Below, piece after piece: positions 52,906 through 63,793 of a stretch of DNA of 64,000 bases. The notes under the pieces are model-generated. The model had not been told where the DNA came from, made no database searches, and saw nothing but the letters and a program-made list of their open reading frames with translations. Within the stretch, counting starts at the first letter, position 1; each line of letters opens with the position of its first letter. The DNA is from Branchipolynoe longqiensis. Its lineage: Eukaryota; Annelida; Polychaeta; Phyllodocida; Polynoidae. The stretch covers positions 79,491,911-79,555,910 of the forward strand of contig CM059198.1 in NCBI GenBank assembly GCA_030323885.1. The letters are read 5' to 3'. The translations under genes were made by a program, and so were the position numbers.

Positions 52906-53876
52906 ATGGCTTTCATGCAGAAGGGGTTTTTGAAGCGCTCAGTGCCAATGACTGAGTCTATAGCAGCAGTAGCAGTAGCAGCAATAGCAACAACTAAACC
53001 AGTGAAAAAAAAAAAAGAGTTTATACTTCTCCGATACAGATGGAGCGGAACCTGAGGAAGGATTTGAGGAGGAAATGTCAATTATTGACTCCTCTCTGAT
53101 TGAAGAGATTGATTTCATTAAGAGATGGAGAACTGAGGAGAAGCGGGAGAAAACTGGAAGTCAATCAAAGGAGAAGGAGAGCGAGAACGAGAGCGAGAAC
53201 GAGGAGGAGTTGAATTTCATTTCACACTCCAAGTTGTCTTCTTTCCCACACATTTTGAATCCAGCTTCTTCTTCTTCTTTAGTGAGAAGGAGGAGAATTG
53301 TTGAAGAGTTTGAGGAGAAGGAGGAGGAGGAATCGTTACTGTCAGCTATGGTAACTTCTCCATTGAATCTTCCAATTATTATATTTCCAGCAGGAAGCAA
53401 GATGCGTCGGACGATCTCAACATTCTTAGTCATTCCCCTAGGGATCGATATGACACAATTTGATGCAGCCAGCTTTCTGTGTATGTGTATATGGAACGTG
53501 TGAGGGATCCAGGCATCAAGCTAGGCATAAAGATTGCGCTCTGGACTCGTCATGGACACGATGACTATCCTATTGGAGGTGGGATGCAGACCATCCCGGA
53601 GTTGGAGGGGGGAACCAAGCATTATGCTAATGGTGTGATCCTCAAGTCAGCAAGCAATTGGTATTTCATGGACTTCGATGAAAATGCCATAGCAATCATG
53701 CTTGAAAGCATTGATGATATGATTCGCGCTCTGAAAGAGGCTAAGACAGAGCATCGCTTTGGGGGATTCCATGTCAACTTTGGTTGTGGTGTGTATGCAG
53801 TGATTGAGCGAGACACTTCCTGCATTGACTATCGCAGATGGTTTGTTTCGAACTCTGAAAGATCAAAACCTCCGGA
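52906..53876 (+). pseudogene. Unrecognised reading frame Y
   Basis: Starts MAFMQKGFLKRSVPMTESIA with an Ala/Val-rich stretch, then a Lys run where an A homopolymer (53009-53020) shifts the frame. An acidic/basic low-complexity part follows (EEMSIIDSSLIEEIDFIKRW, ESENESENEEEL, VEEFEEKEEEESLL). After another shift near 53390 and a stop near 53460 a folded-looking domain follows: LSVYVYMERVRDPGIKLGIK, TRHGHDDYPIGGG, WYFMDFDENAIAIMLESIDD and FGGFHVNFGCGVYAVIERD. I do not recognise it. Layout resembles DNA-binding proteins with a charged tail and a small C-terminal domain. It ends where element I begins. Confidence 0.4.
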
Positions 53877-53879
53877 GAA

Positions 53880-55910
53880 AAGGATGCTAACTTCCTGCAA
53901 ACTGGCGAGGCATGAGCCAAACGCCGAGGGGTCGCCCACGTCCGCCTCGACCCAGAAGCACGCCCCCAAGAGGGCATTGCGGACGGAGGCCAGGGCGATG
54001 GAACGGGCGTAGAGGGCAGCATTGCAGGCCGCAACGTCAAAGGCCATCGGGGCCAGAGGGTCACGGCCGTGGCCAGAGGCGAAGGAGATGTAGCCCTCGG
54101 CCTGGCCTCGACGATTCCTCCAAGTCATGTGGGCGAGGGTGGCGATCCTGAATCCATCGACAGCTCCGACCTCATGCGCAGTGTACCCTGAAATCACAGG
54201 CCAGGGTTGTAGGGGAAATCGTCATGGCTGGGGTGAACGTGAGTCAGCCCGAGGCGGGCAACCTCGCTCCGGGCCACCTCGGCCCAAGGCCCGAGGAGGT
54301 GGGCACGGCTGAGGGCGTCGGCAAGGATGAGCTCCGCCCCAGGCTTGTGGACGGTGGCGTCCCGGGCCCGCCCTGACTCGAGGGAGGCCGCGGAGGTCAT
54401 GTTGTCGGTGGTAATGACAACGGTGGCCCCCGCGACGTCGTCCGGGAGGAGGGCATGGAGGGTGACGATGAGGTTGATCGCCTCAAGCTGGTGGATGATA
54501 GGGAAGCGTCCCCTGAAGGCCAAGGAGTAACCTCGGTCGTAGCAGTGGGTTGTGGAGTGGGGCCCCCCCCCCGCCAGTGAGGCAGGAGTCACACTCGATC
54601 ACCACTCGGTGGACCTGAGGGGCACGGACGAGGCAGAGGCCGTTGGAGGCCCAGCCGTAGGCCGCAAACCACCTGAGGGCCCGGAGGGCCTCATCCCCGA
54701 GGGTGATGGAGGCGGCCCCGTAGCAGCTGCGGAGGGCGCTGAGGAGTCGTGCCATGAACTTCCTTGCCGGGAGGACACAGCTACCCACGTGGTTGAGACG
54801 CCCGAGGATACTCTGGAGTTCCTGGCACCTGAGGGTAGGGCGAGCGATCCCAGCCTCGCAGTCGCGGATGAGGTCATCGACTTTGTCGGGGGCGATGCGG
54901 ATGGTCATCGCCTCACTCTCTATGGCGAAGCCGAGCCAGGTGAGGTGGACCGAGGGCACCGATGAGGGTGAGGAAGGTGTCGAAGGCCTGGCGGGCCCTC
55001 AGGAAGGTGCGCTCGAACCCGACAAAGTCGTCCACGTACACGAGGGTGTGGCAGCCCTCGCGGTGGAGGACCCAGGGGACTGCCAAGGTGACTCGGATGC
55101 AGGCCGCACCTGAGGAACGGCAGCCAAATGGGAGGGCGAGGTCGACGTAGGTCGCCCCGTCGAGGGTGATCCTGTATAGGGGACAGGAGACGGGGTCGGC
55201 CCGGAGCTGGCAGTAGTCACGGTAGATGTCCGCCATCCAGGTGTAGGCTCCAGACCCCTCTTCAAAGAGGCGGCGGCCCAAGTCGGCCACGCTAGGGAGT
55301 TTGTAGGCGTGTGGTCTGCCGAGGTACTCGCGTCTGGGCATGCCAGCGTTGACACTGCAGCCGAGGGGGTATGAGAGGTCGACGATGACCCGCCTCTTGC
55401 CCGTGTCGGACCTGGGCGGGTCATCATGGGGGAGACCTGGGCCCAGGGGGTGAAGGGAGGGGCATGGAAGGGGCCAGCGAGGGTGCCATGCATGAGCTCG
55501 GTGGCGACAAAGTCGCGGAGGTGGGGGTGGAAGTCCAGGGCTTCCCGGTGGTTGGTGTAGGTGGGGCAGGGAGGGGTGTTGGCGGAGTAATTGGAGGGGA
55601 ACCCAAACTCCAGGAGGTCTACGAGCTCTGCGTCGTGGTAGTCCCGGAGGCGGGAGCGCCAGGCGGGGATGTGGAGGCCTGAAGGGAGGGGGATGCGGAC
55701 GGCCAAAAAGTTAGGTAGGCCCGCGATCTGGAGGGCATCGTAGGCCTGGGAGAAGGTGGGCTAGGGCTCCAAGGCGGGGTCGGAGAGGGGGGACAGATGG
55801 AGAGGAGGGTGGGGCGGTAGTCGCGGGGGGTGAGGCCGGAGGCGGGGGCGGCAGGGAGGGTATCCTGTATGTCAGGATCGATGACGTCGAAGTCGCCGAG
55901 GGGGCGGGGG
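53880..55910 (-). pseudogene. YR retroelement I (N1-related, truncated)
   Basis: Minus-strand order: pol N-terminal part (55706-55400: RIPLPSGLHIPAWRSRLRDY, LLEFGFPSNYSAN), RT (55341-54913: MPRREYLGRPHAYKLPSVAD, MADIYRDYCQ, CHTLVYVDDFVGFE), thumb (54959-54600: LTWLGFAIESEAM, LQSILGRLNHVGSCVLPARK), RNase H (IECDSCLTGGG, TTDNMTSAASLESGRARD, HKPGAELILADALSRAH) and the recombinase N-terminus (54197-53880). It is clearly close to N1. About 22 RNase H codons between RARDAT and HKPG are missing in frame, the RT thumb lacks a few codons, and the recombinase core is absent. C runs near 54562 cause another shift. Confidence 0.85.
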
Positions 55911-55919
55911 GGAGGGGGA

Positions 55920-56150
55920 GGTCAATTTTGAATAGAAATTACACTTCCAGTGAACTATTTAACACAAATAACTCCCAGTCGTGAGTATATAGTCAAAAAT
56001 ATATAGAGCACTAGTCCATAACGTCGTAATGAGCTAACGTATTAGTCAAAATAACTTCTAGTCAACAGCATATAGTCCATTATATATAAATTACCAGTCT
56101 ATAATGTCATGTTGTATCAGTAGTACTAACCAAACGGTGTTAAAGAACGT
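55920..56150. other. Short non-coding stretch
   Basis: AT-rich with repeated TATAGTC/AGTCAA words, such as GAGTATATAGTCAAAA and AGCATATAGTCCATTATA. No gene. Confidence 0.4.
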
Positions 56151-56690
56151 AGGGGTCACCAATATGTAAAGTCCATGGCTGGAATATGTGCTTGTGTAGA
56201 CAGGCTATAATGAAATCAATACAGGCAAAAGGAGAAAGGAAGAGTATAAAGAGTGAAAGTAGAGAGAGAGCCAATGCCCTCAGGTTTATTACATATAGTG
56301 GTAGATGGATCTGATATGGTAGGTCACCTGACCATGTTCTCCAATGAGAAGCAAGCAGTTACAGCTCACCCAATAAACATCAAGCATTCCTGTGTCACCA
56401 TGGTTACAGTGATCTGCCCACCAGCACCATGTGGTGTGGCTCCCTGTCCACCAGCTGCCTGAGCTGAGTGTGTGGTGATCCGGGTCTAATGGGGGGGGGG
56501 GGGGAAGAGCTCCAAATGCCCCTTACACACTATCTCCTAGTGCCCTTTCACACTATCCGACTAACACACAGTGACTATTGACCATGAGTAAATTATCACC
56601 CGCAACTATATAAACAGTTATCCACCTGGCCCTATATACCTTTTTCCATAATAGATCATTTGCATTTCCCATATTATCCGTATATTTTAC
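56150..56690. repeat. Dispersed repeat R1, copy 2
   Basis: Counterpart of 23190-23750 in the same orientation. A G run lies at 56491-56502. It passes at 56690 into a copy of the R2 family end. Confidence 0.65.
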
Positions 56691-56900
56691 ACCCAGCTGC
56701 AGGTGGTGTCTATAATGTATGCAGGATGGCTGGGTGTGCTTGCCCATCGGCCCTGTGGTAGCAGGTAGTTGCAGACAGTTACAATAAATATATATTAAAA
56801 AATGTCCTTCCCTCCACTTGCACTCTTACTGGTGCATAGAGGCAACATTTCACCAAACATTAATCGCCTCTTACATAGGAACATCATGTCATAATCTCGG
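56690..56900. repeat. Dispersed repeat R2, copy 3 (3' part)
   Basis: GGCTGGGTGTGCTTGCCCAT, GCAGACAGTTACAATAAAT and TTGCACTCTTACTGG match the ends of the copies at 34360 and 41755. Confidence 0.7.
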
Positions 56901-56908
56901 GCACCTTG

Positions 56909-57190
56909 ATGATATACGGTCTCTGTCGAACAGTAATGGTTCGGGGGCGAGTGTACTTAAGGGTAGCAGTTCTACCGTGTGTTGCAATGATTTTGGTGTG
57001 AGTGTACACAGTAGTTCTGCACGGGAAGCGCCGCTGGAGTATTCGCTGTGGGGGAGTTCGGTATTACGTTTGGGCAATGTAATCCCTTTTCACCCAATCG
57101 TGTAGAGATATAACCGGCTTTGGAGAAAGGGCCCGTGGCCGATGACTCATTAACGTCAGCGTTAGGGGATTATTTGGCTATGGGTCGTAC
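56909..57190 (+). repeat. Left arm of ~290-bp inverted repeat
   Basis: ATACGGTCTCTGTCGA, GTACTTAAGGGTAGCAGTTC and AATCCCTTTTCACCCAATCG recur in inverse orientation at 57799-58093. The loop (57191-57798) has degenerate coiled-coil-like coding on the plus strand (EQLLAAERCGIDSALVALAD and ECAAFLAEKAAFRRSLGLAE, back to back). I cannot name the family. Minus-strand frames at 57909-58316 and 58354-58686 are open but also unrecognised. Confidence 0.7.
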
Positions 57191-57798
57191 GTTTTCGGGG
57201 TGGCAGACAGAGGTAGAGCATCAGGAAGCGATGCACATCCGCCATCTGCGAGCCAGTAAGTGGATTCAGTTTGACCGGATGGTGCAGGGACGGAGGGGAT
57301 TGATTGGATGAATTAAGAGTCTCCAACGCTGCCTCGTTTTCACTCGATTTGGAGGATCTGAACATGGTACGGCACATTTCTGCAGGGGATGTTAAATCTA
57401 ACCGTCTGTTGATCGAAGAGCAGCAAGCTGCTTGGGCCAGAGAGAAGAAATTTCTATGCAGGAAGCGCTGAGTATTCAGATGTAGCAGGAGAACCAGAGA
57501 TGTGAGCAATTGTTGGCAGCCGAAAGGTGCGGCATAGATTCTGCTTTGGTCGCTCTTGCTGATGAATGTGCAGCTTTTCTGGCCGAAAAAGCAGCGTTCA
57601 GGCGTAGTTTGGGGCTTGCTGAGGGAGTTTGATGCCCCTGCCCTACAGAGTTGTAAACCACTGCCTTGTGGTACAGGTTCTTGACAGAACCGAAGGCTAA
57701 TGGAGCAAACCCTCAACAGAAAACCATGTCACTGCGGCAGCATTAAGGGCGGTTGATGTATGGAACTCCCGACACCAACCAGCCACTGCAGGGACAAA

Positions 57799-58093
57799 TA
57801 GTATGATCCATAGCCAAATCATCCCTTAACGCTGACGTTATCGAGTCATCAGCCACGGGCCCTGTCTCCAATGTCGGTGAAATCTCTACACGATTGGATG
57901 AAAAGGGATTATATAGCCCGAACCCCATCCCTCCAGAACGGAATACCAAACTCCCCCATGGCGAATACTCCAGTGCTCCTACTCGTACTGCATACGCCCA
58001 GACCGAAATCATCGCGACACGCAGTAGAACTGCTACCCTTAAGTACACCAACCCTCAAACCATTACTGATCGACAGAGACCGTATATCCTCAA
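57799..58093 (-). repeat. Right arm of ~290-bp inverted repeat
   Basis: Inverse copy of 56909-57190 with scattered differences, about 85 percent alike by eye. Confidence 0.7.
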
Positions 58094-58708
58094 GAGCGAA
58101 GCCCACCTTCACTGAACTCCCCGGTACGCCCTCCCCAGTGTTTATTTCACCCAGGAGAACATTACGCACCCAGTCTAATGCTACAAGGCCTTTTACTGCT
58201 GTAACGCTATTGACTATTGAATGAGTGTCCAACTGCGTATCAAGTGCACTCTCCAGGCCTGCCACCGGTGTAATCACCAAGGCGAAACCTGCCAAAACCT
58301 GGCGGAGGACCACCACTCAATTGAGCTACTGCCTCCAATAGCTTTCAGGCGTATCAACGCCTACAGTGCTGCTGGGCATGACCAGGGGTGCCGGCACAGG
58401 GGTAGTTACGCCCCCCCCAACAAATTAACACCTCACGGCCCTCCCCGATGACTTCGGTACCTGTACTGGGAATAGAATTATCACCCACATTCACAGCAGG
58501 TTTCGGAAGAGTGCAATGCAGCGAAAGCACCACAGAAGCATTCGCACTCACAACCTGTGACGGGACTCCCACCACCATCAACTTGGTACGGGCACCCACT
58601 ATGCCGATGGGCTGTCGACATCCCTTCCATACCAATTTATGAAGAGAACTTAAATAATGAAGACCTGGGCTAGGTCCATCACTCACCCCTTACGCAGAAG
58701 TTGAGCGC

Positions 58709-58825
58709 TGTAATGTATGTAGTTATCCGAACACCCCCACGTCAATACCGCGTGACGTCACAAGGATCGGTTCTAAATAAAATCAGTTACGTTACAGAAC
58801 TCATGGTGTTGACACGTCTTTTACA
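58709..58825 (+). repeat. 5' LTR of Gypsy element E
   Basis: Runs from TGTAATGTATG to CGTCTTTTACA. The last ~100 bases match the 3' LTR at 63864-63969 closely (four visible substitutions). AGCGC at 58704-58708 and at 63970-63974 is a perfect 5-bp target duplication. An AATAAA signal lies within (58775-58780). Confidence 0.88.
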
Positions 58826-58837
58826 TGGTGTCAGATG
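58826..58837 (+). promoter_or_regulatory. tRNA-Leu-type primer-binding site, element E
   Basis: TGGTGTCAGATG directly follows the LTR, as in elements A and B. Confidence 0.8.
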
Positions 58838-58857
58838 TGGCGGAGAAGGCTGTATAA

Positions 58858-59821
58858 ATGGCGCTTTCAGGATTAAAACCGCCCAGACCTCTAATATTGG
58901 ACGAGAAAATGTCAGTTAATTGGAGGTCATGGATACAAGCTTATGAAATATATTCTACGGCAGCTGGAGTGTCGACGAAGTCGGAACGAGTTCAATGCTG
59001 TCTTTCTACACGTCGCTGGCAGTGAGGCGCAGAAACTACACCGTACGTTTGAAATCGACACTCAGGATAAAGACAAGATGGTACCGTTGATCCAGGCTTT
59101 CACTCAGTATTGTGAGGGTAAAGCCAATATTACAGTTGTACGGAACGAATTTAACTCTTTCAATCAGTCCAGTGAGGATATGGACACATACATAAGGGAG
59201 TTAAAACATAGGATTCAATACTGTTCCTATGGCGCACTTGAACGTTCTTTGCTGTGTGATCGCATTGTGTGCGGTGTGAGGGACGATGAGCTACGAAATA
59301 AGCTTTTAAGGTCCCCCGATTTGACTTTGGAGGACTGCATACAATTTTGTCGACTCAGTGAAGTCAAGTCGACTCAAGTTACAAAACTGGGAAGTAATCA
59401 AGTCGATGCAATGTCTACTAAATACAACATGGGAAGCAAAGCGTGTAACCGTCCGTCGTCATGGAAACGCGCATCAACAAGTCGATATAACCATGGTTCG
59501 ACTATGACAACTGCCAAATGTGGACGGTGCGGATACAATCATCAACATGGGAGCTGTCCAGCCAAAGGAAAAGAATGCTCAGGTCGTCATAAACTTGGTA
59601 ATTTCGTCAAGATGTGTCGATTGATGCAACGGCAGTCGAATACAGCTCCTGTATATGAACTGGGCATCCACCAAGACGACGTCCGGACAGAAGAAGCCGT
59701 ACAACAGGAGGTCAACGATTACAATTTGTTTGTCGGCTCGATTTCACAGAGCAGGTCCCAGCATCCAGATATGTGGTATGCTGAATTAATGTTAAATGAT
59801 CAAACGAGTCTTTTAAATTAG
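58858..59821 (+). CDS. gag: Gag of element E (one frameshift)
   Basis: Starts MALSGLKPPRPLILDEK (ATG at 58858) and continues NWRSWIQAYEIYSTAAG. A one-base shift near 58995 moves it into the frame 58943-59821: FNAVFLHVAGSEAQKLHRTF, MDTYIRELKHRIQYCSYG, LLCDRIVCGV, LTLEDCIQFCRLSE. Two zinc knuckles follow: CGRCGYNHQHGSC and a damaged second one (CSGRHKLGNFVKMC, lacking the second Cys and the His). The frame ends at TAG, 59819-59821, directly after TTTAAAT. Gag forms the particle and binds RNA. Confidence 0.87.
59812..59818 (+). promoter_or_regulatory. Candidate -1 frameshift site TTTAAAT
   Basis: In the gag frame this reads T TTA AAT, the X-XXY-YYZ pattern of -1 ribosomal slippage, and the gag stop codon follows at once. 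Slipping back one base gives FKLDTGSEANVLP, the protease start. So gag and pol are offset exactly as such a site requires. Confidence 0.6.
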
Positions 59822-62800
59822 ACACGGGTTCGGAGGCGAATGTGTTACCACGGAAAGTATTCGACACTCTAACGGAGACGACTTTGAATCCTTCGAGATG
59901 TCAGCTGGTCACATATGGAGGTCATCGGATACTACCTGCCGGATTAACAACACTATGAGTCCTGGGTACAGATTTGCTGTTTCAAGTAACAGATGTTGGG
60001 TGTGCAATCCTAGGCAAACGTGCATGCATGCAGTTAGGACTCTTATCAAGACTCGACACGTTGGAGGCTTTACCCGGCATGAATACAGCAAAGACAATGG
60101 TAAAGTCATATTCTGATGTTTTTACAGGTTTAGGATTAATTAAAGTAGATGCAAAAATTTATATTGATACGGCTGTAACTCCTGTAATAGATCCACCCTG
60201 TAGGGTGCCTTTGGCAATTGTTGATGATGTGCAGGCTGAGCTTAAACGTATGTTAGAATTAGGCGTTATTGTAAAACAAGTAGAGCCTACACCTTGGGTA
60301 AGTTCCATCACAATTGTTCGTAAGCCTAACAAATTGCGTATTTGCCTTGATCCGACTACATTAAATAAAGCTATATTAAGGGGACCGTACCCCGTCCAAA
60401 CCGTTGAAGAGGTAGTTGCACAAATACATGGCACAAAATATTTTTCAGTTTTAGATGCCAATAGTGGTTACTGGCAGATTGAATTAGATGATGCCAGCTC
60501 TAGGCTATCTACGTTCAACACACCTTGGGGGAGGTTTTGTTACGTCCAAACCGTTGAAGAGGTAGTTGCACAAATACATGGCACAAAATATTTTTCAGTT
60601 TTAGATGCCAATAGTGGTTACTGGCAGATTGAATTAGATGATGCCAGCTCTAGGCTATCTACGTTCAACACACCTTGGGGGAGGTTTTGTTACACTCGTC
60701 TGCCATTTGGTATTAAAACGGCAGGTGATATTTTTATTCAGGAAATGAACGACATACTAGTAGGCTTGCCGGAGGTTCATGTTATTTTGGATGACATATT
60801 AGTTCATGGGGTTACTATTGAGGAACATAACAACCGTTTGGAGGCCGTTTTGAGACATGCACGAGACGTGCACCTAAAATTAAACCCTAAAAAGTCGAAG
60901 ACATGCCAAACCAGTGTAAACTATGTTGGTCATTTAATCACGTCTGAGGGACTCAAACCAAATGCTGACAGGATCCAAGCTATTGTAGACATGCCAATAC
61001 CAAATGACAAAGCGGCAGTACAGCGTTTTTTGGGGATGATAGGATATGTTAGCAAATTTATCCCAAACATGGCGCAGATCCCAGAACCATTAAGACTAGT
61101 TATTAGAAAAGATATCGCATGGCACTGGGATTCGGTTCAGGATAGGGCTTTTGGGCAGCTGAAGCAGTTATTGACTACAACACCTGTCCTGCAGTATTTT
61201 AATAAGCAAGACAAAATTGTTCTTCAGGTGGACGCGTCTGAGTATGGGTTAGGAGCTACTCTGTTCCAACGTAATCTCCCAGTAGCAATGGCATCTAAAG
61301 CGTTGGACAAAACACAAATTAGTTATGCCGTCATCGAGAAAGAGTTACTGGCCATATGTTTTGGGTGCCATAAATTCCACGAGTATATATACGGGAATGA
61401 GATAACAGTTGAGACAGATCATAAACCCTTAGTTTCTATTATGTTGAAACCTATCCACAAATTATCAGCCAGGATGCAAAGAATGCGAATGAGACTCCAA
61501 AATTATAACATTAATGTGAGGTACTTAAAAGGGTCAAATTTATGTTTTGCAGATGCGCTTTCCCGAGCGCACACCTCAGATGTGAACCCGGAAAACCTCT
61601 ACGATCAAGAGATATTAGTAGCAGTTATAACTATAAATATAAATGTAGTAGAGGAGGTTGAAAAACAGACATTGTTAGACGATGTACTGATAAAAGTAAA
61701 ACATTTCACTCTTATTGGTTGGCCTGAAGGTAAAAAATCAATTGGTCTGGATGTAACTCCATATTTTACTATTAAAAATGATATTACATATGGTGATGGT
61801 GTATTATTGAAAGGTACACAGATAATAATTCCCAAAGTGTTACAACCGCAGATTTTGGGGAAATTACATGAATCCCACTTAGGAGTGGTCAAGTGCAAAC
61901 AGCTAGTCAGAGACAGTGTGTTTTGGCCTGGATTGAGCAGCCAGTTGGAGGACAAGATAGCCAGATGCCCCATTTGCCAAGAATTTCGGAATTTACCTCC
62001 CAAAGAACCTTTAATTAGTCACTCTATAGATGATATCCCATTTAGCAAGGTAGGAGTGGACTTGTTCCACGTTGATGGTAGAAATGACCTTCTAGTAGCC
62101 GATTACTATTCAAAATTCCCTGACTTTATAGAATTGTTGGATACGTCCAGTAAAAGCGTTATCCATGCTTTAAAACAAACTTTTGCCAGATTTGGGATAC
62201 CCAAGTTTGTCGTGTCGGATAATGGACCACAATTTGCAAGTCAATAATTTCAGACATTTTCTTCTGAGTACGGTTTCATCTCAGTTTTTATGAGTCCCAT
62301 GCATGCTCAGAGCAACGGACAGGTGGACCGTCATGTCCAAACCATTAAACGGATGATAAAAAGTGTTTTAAGTCTCAGGGAGATGTGCAGATCGCGTTGC
62401 TTAATTACCGAAACACCACCATACAGGGCGTTGGTGCATCCCCTGGACAATTATTAATGTCTCGTCGGCTTCGCGACAAGTTACCTGTTTTAGTCCGAGC
62501 ACTCAAAGCGAACATTCAGCCCTCCAAATTAGCTCAATTAGGTGACAGACAAGCTTTACAAAAGAAATATTTCGACAAACATGCAGGTAAGACTCAACCT
62601 CCTCTGAGACAGGGTGACCATGTTCGGAACTGAAGCCACACTAACGAATGGAAACGGGGGACAATTCTAGATACACGTAACAAGGACGAGAGGGCCTATG
62701 ACCTAGTAAATGAACGTAATCACGTATTACGGCGCAATAGGAAATTCCTTTACAAATGTAAAAATGTCGAAAATGACAATCTCACACATGTTACAAAAAG

Positions 62801-62891
62801 TTCTGTCATTCAGACATCAAAACCAAACAAGACTGTAAGTCCATATGTCACAAAGTATGGTCGAGTCGTTAGGCCACCTGACCGGTTTTAG
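59822..62891 (+). pseudogene. pol: Pol of element E: protease, RT, RNase H, integrase
   Basis: Protease KLDTGSEANVL starts the frame; a TGA at 59955-59957 interrupts it. From 59974 a long frame runs to 62247: RT with ILDDILVHG, RNase H (QVDASEYGLGATLF, ADALSRAH), integrase finger (HESHLGVVKCKQL...CPICQ) and core VDLFHVDGRNDLLVADYY and VSDNGPQFAS. A TAA (62245-62247) and a later shift near 62378 break the rest. The last catalytic residue is Asp (SNGQVDRHVQT) where Glu is normal. The RT contains an exact 50-codon tandem duplication (60394-60693) that repeats motif A. The frame ends RPPDRF-stop at 62891. Confidence 0.88.
60394..60693 (+). repeat. Exact 150-bp tandem duplication in RT of element E
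   Basis: 60394-60543 and 60544-60693 are identical by eye, each encoding VQTVEEVVAQIHGTKYF through NTPWGRFCY. The duplication keeps the frame. Confidence 0.97.
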
Positions 62892-63793
62892 GTTGACGTA
62901 CCATGATTGCATCAATATGTCTGTAGCCATAAAGAGTGTAATCTAATTTGTTCCTTTTTACTCGTTTCAAGTATCCAAACATACACCTGCTAAGACCCGT
63001 ATGTCACTATGTATTGTACTAAGTAAGCGGGTAATACCATTAGTATTCTAACGAAACTGTTTTACGACAAACTGATAGCTCATTCTTAGTCATTAAAACA
63101 AATGCCATGTTGTCTGTTCTGACGTTCATTCGTCTTGTTGTCTTAAGGCTATTCGCTTACAATATCCTAACGACAATGAATGCACATAGTCATATTATAG
63201 GTATGTTCACTTCTGTGTAATCGCCGTTATACAACTTTGAAAGCTGTTAATCATATACATATATATTCTTGAAGATATTGTTAAATAATGTGCTTATAAC
63301 CTTGCAAAATGCAGTGACACACATACCACCACACAGTGGGTCATACAAAGAACAGACAACACAATGTATGCCTGTAAGAGGTGCCATCTATATTCACTAA
63401 TAGTTTCTATATATATGTTCCACTCTGATGTTTCAGATCAACTAAGGTGCTGTTGCATCAGGATAAACATGCTTGTTACAGTAAGGTTACTTATTCACAT
63501 ATTATATGTATATAGTGTCATATTACAGTATTGTAGTTGATGTTATCGTAAATGACATTTCATTGGCTTATAGTAACATTTACTCGCACATGGACTGTTG
63601 AACAGATTTGCATGTTGTTAGCATATATGATGTTTTTGTCCAGGACAGGAGAAGATAGGAAAGTGACGTTTTACGTAGGACAGTAAGAAGGTATTCCAGT
63701 TGGGTATAGTTCTTAAGGGGTTGCTGCCTTAAACATGGTGAATGCAATAAAGTAAGCCAGATAGCTGGTATACTGCACCAGGCTGTCATTAGG
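62892..63793. other. 3' non-coding region of element E
   Basis: About 900 bp between the pol stop and the LTR-proximal repeats. AT-rich, with no open frame I would call a gene, so no envelope gene is evident. A polypurine tract next to the 3' LTR is not visible. Confidence 0.6.

Noticed and set aside
57162..58686. Minus-strand frames of 110-184 residues around the inverted repeat
   Set aside because: They are open but have no recognised motif, and part of their length is just the repeat arm read in reverse. Left unassigned.
62892..63793. Envelope gene downstream of pol in element E
   Set aside because: No open frame longer than about 70 codons and no signal peptide or membrane anchor pattern.
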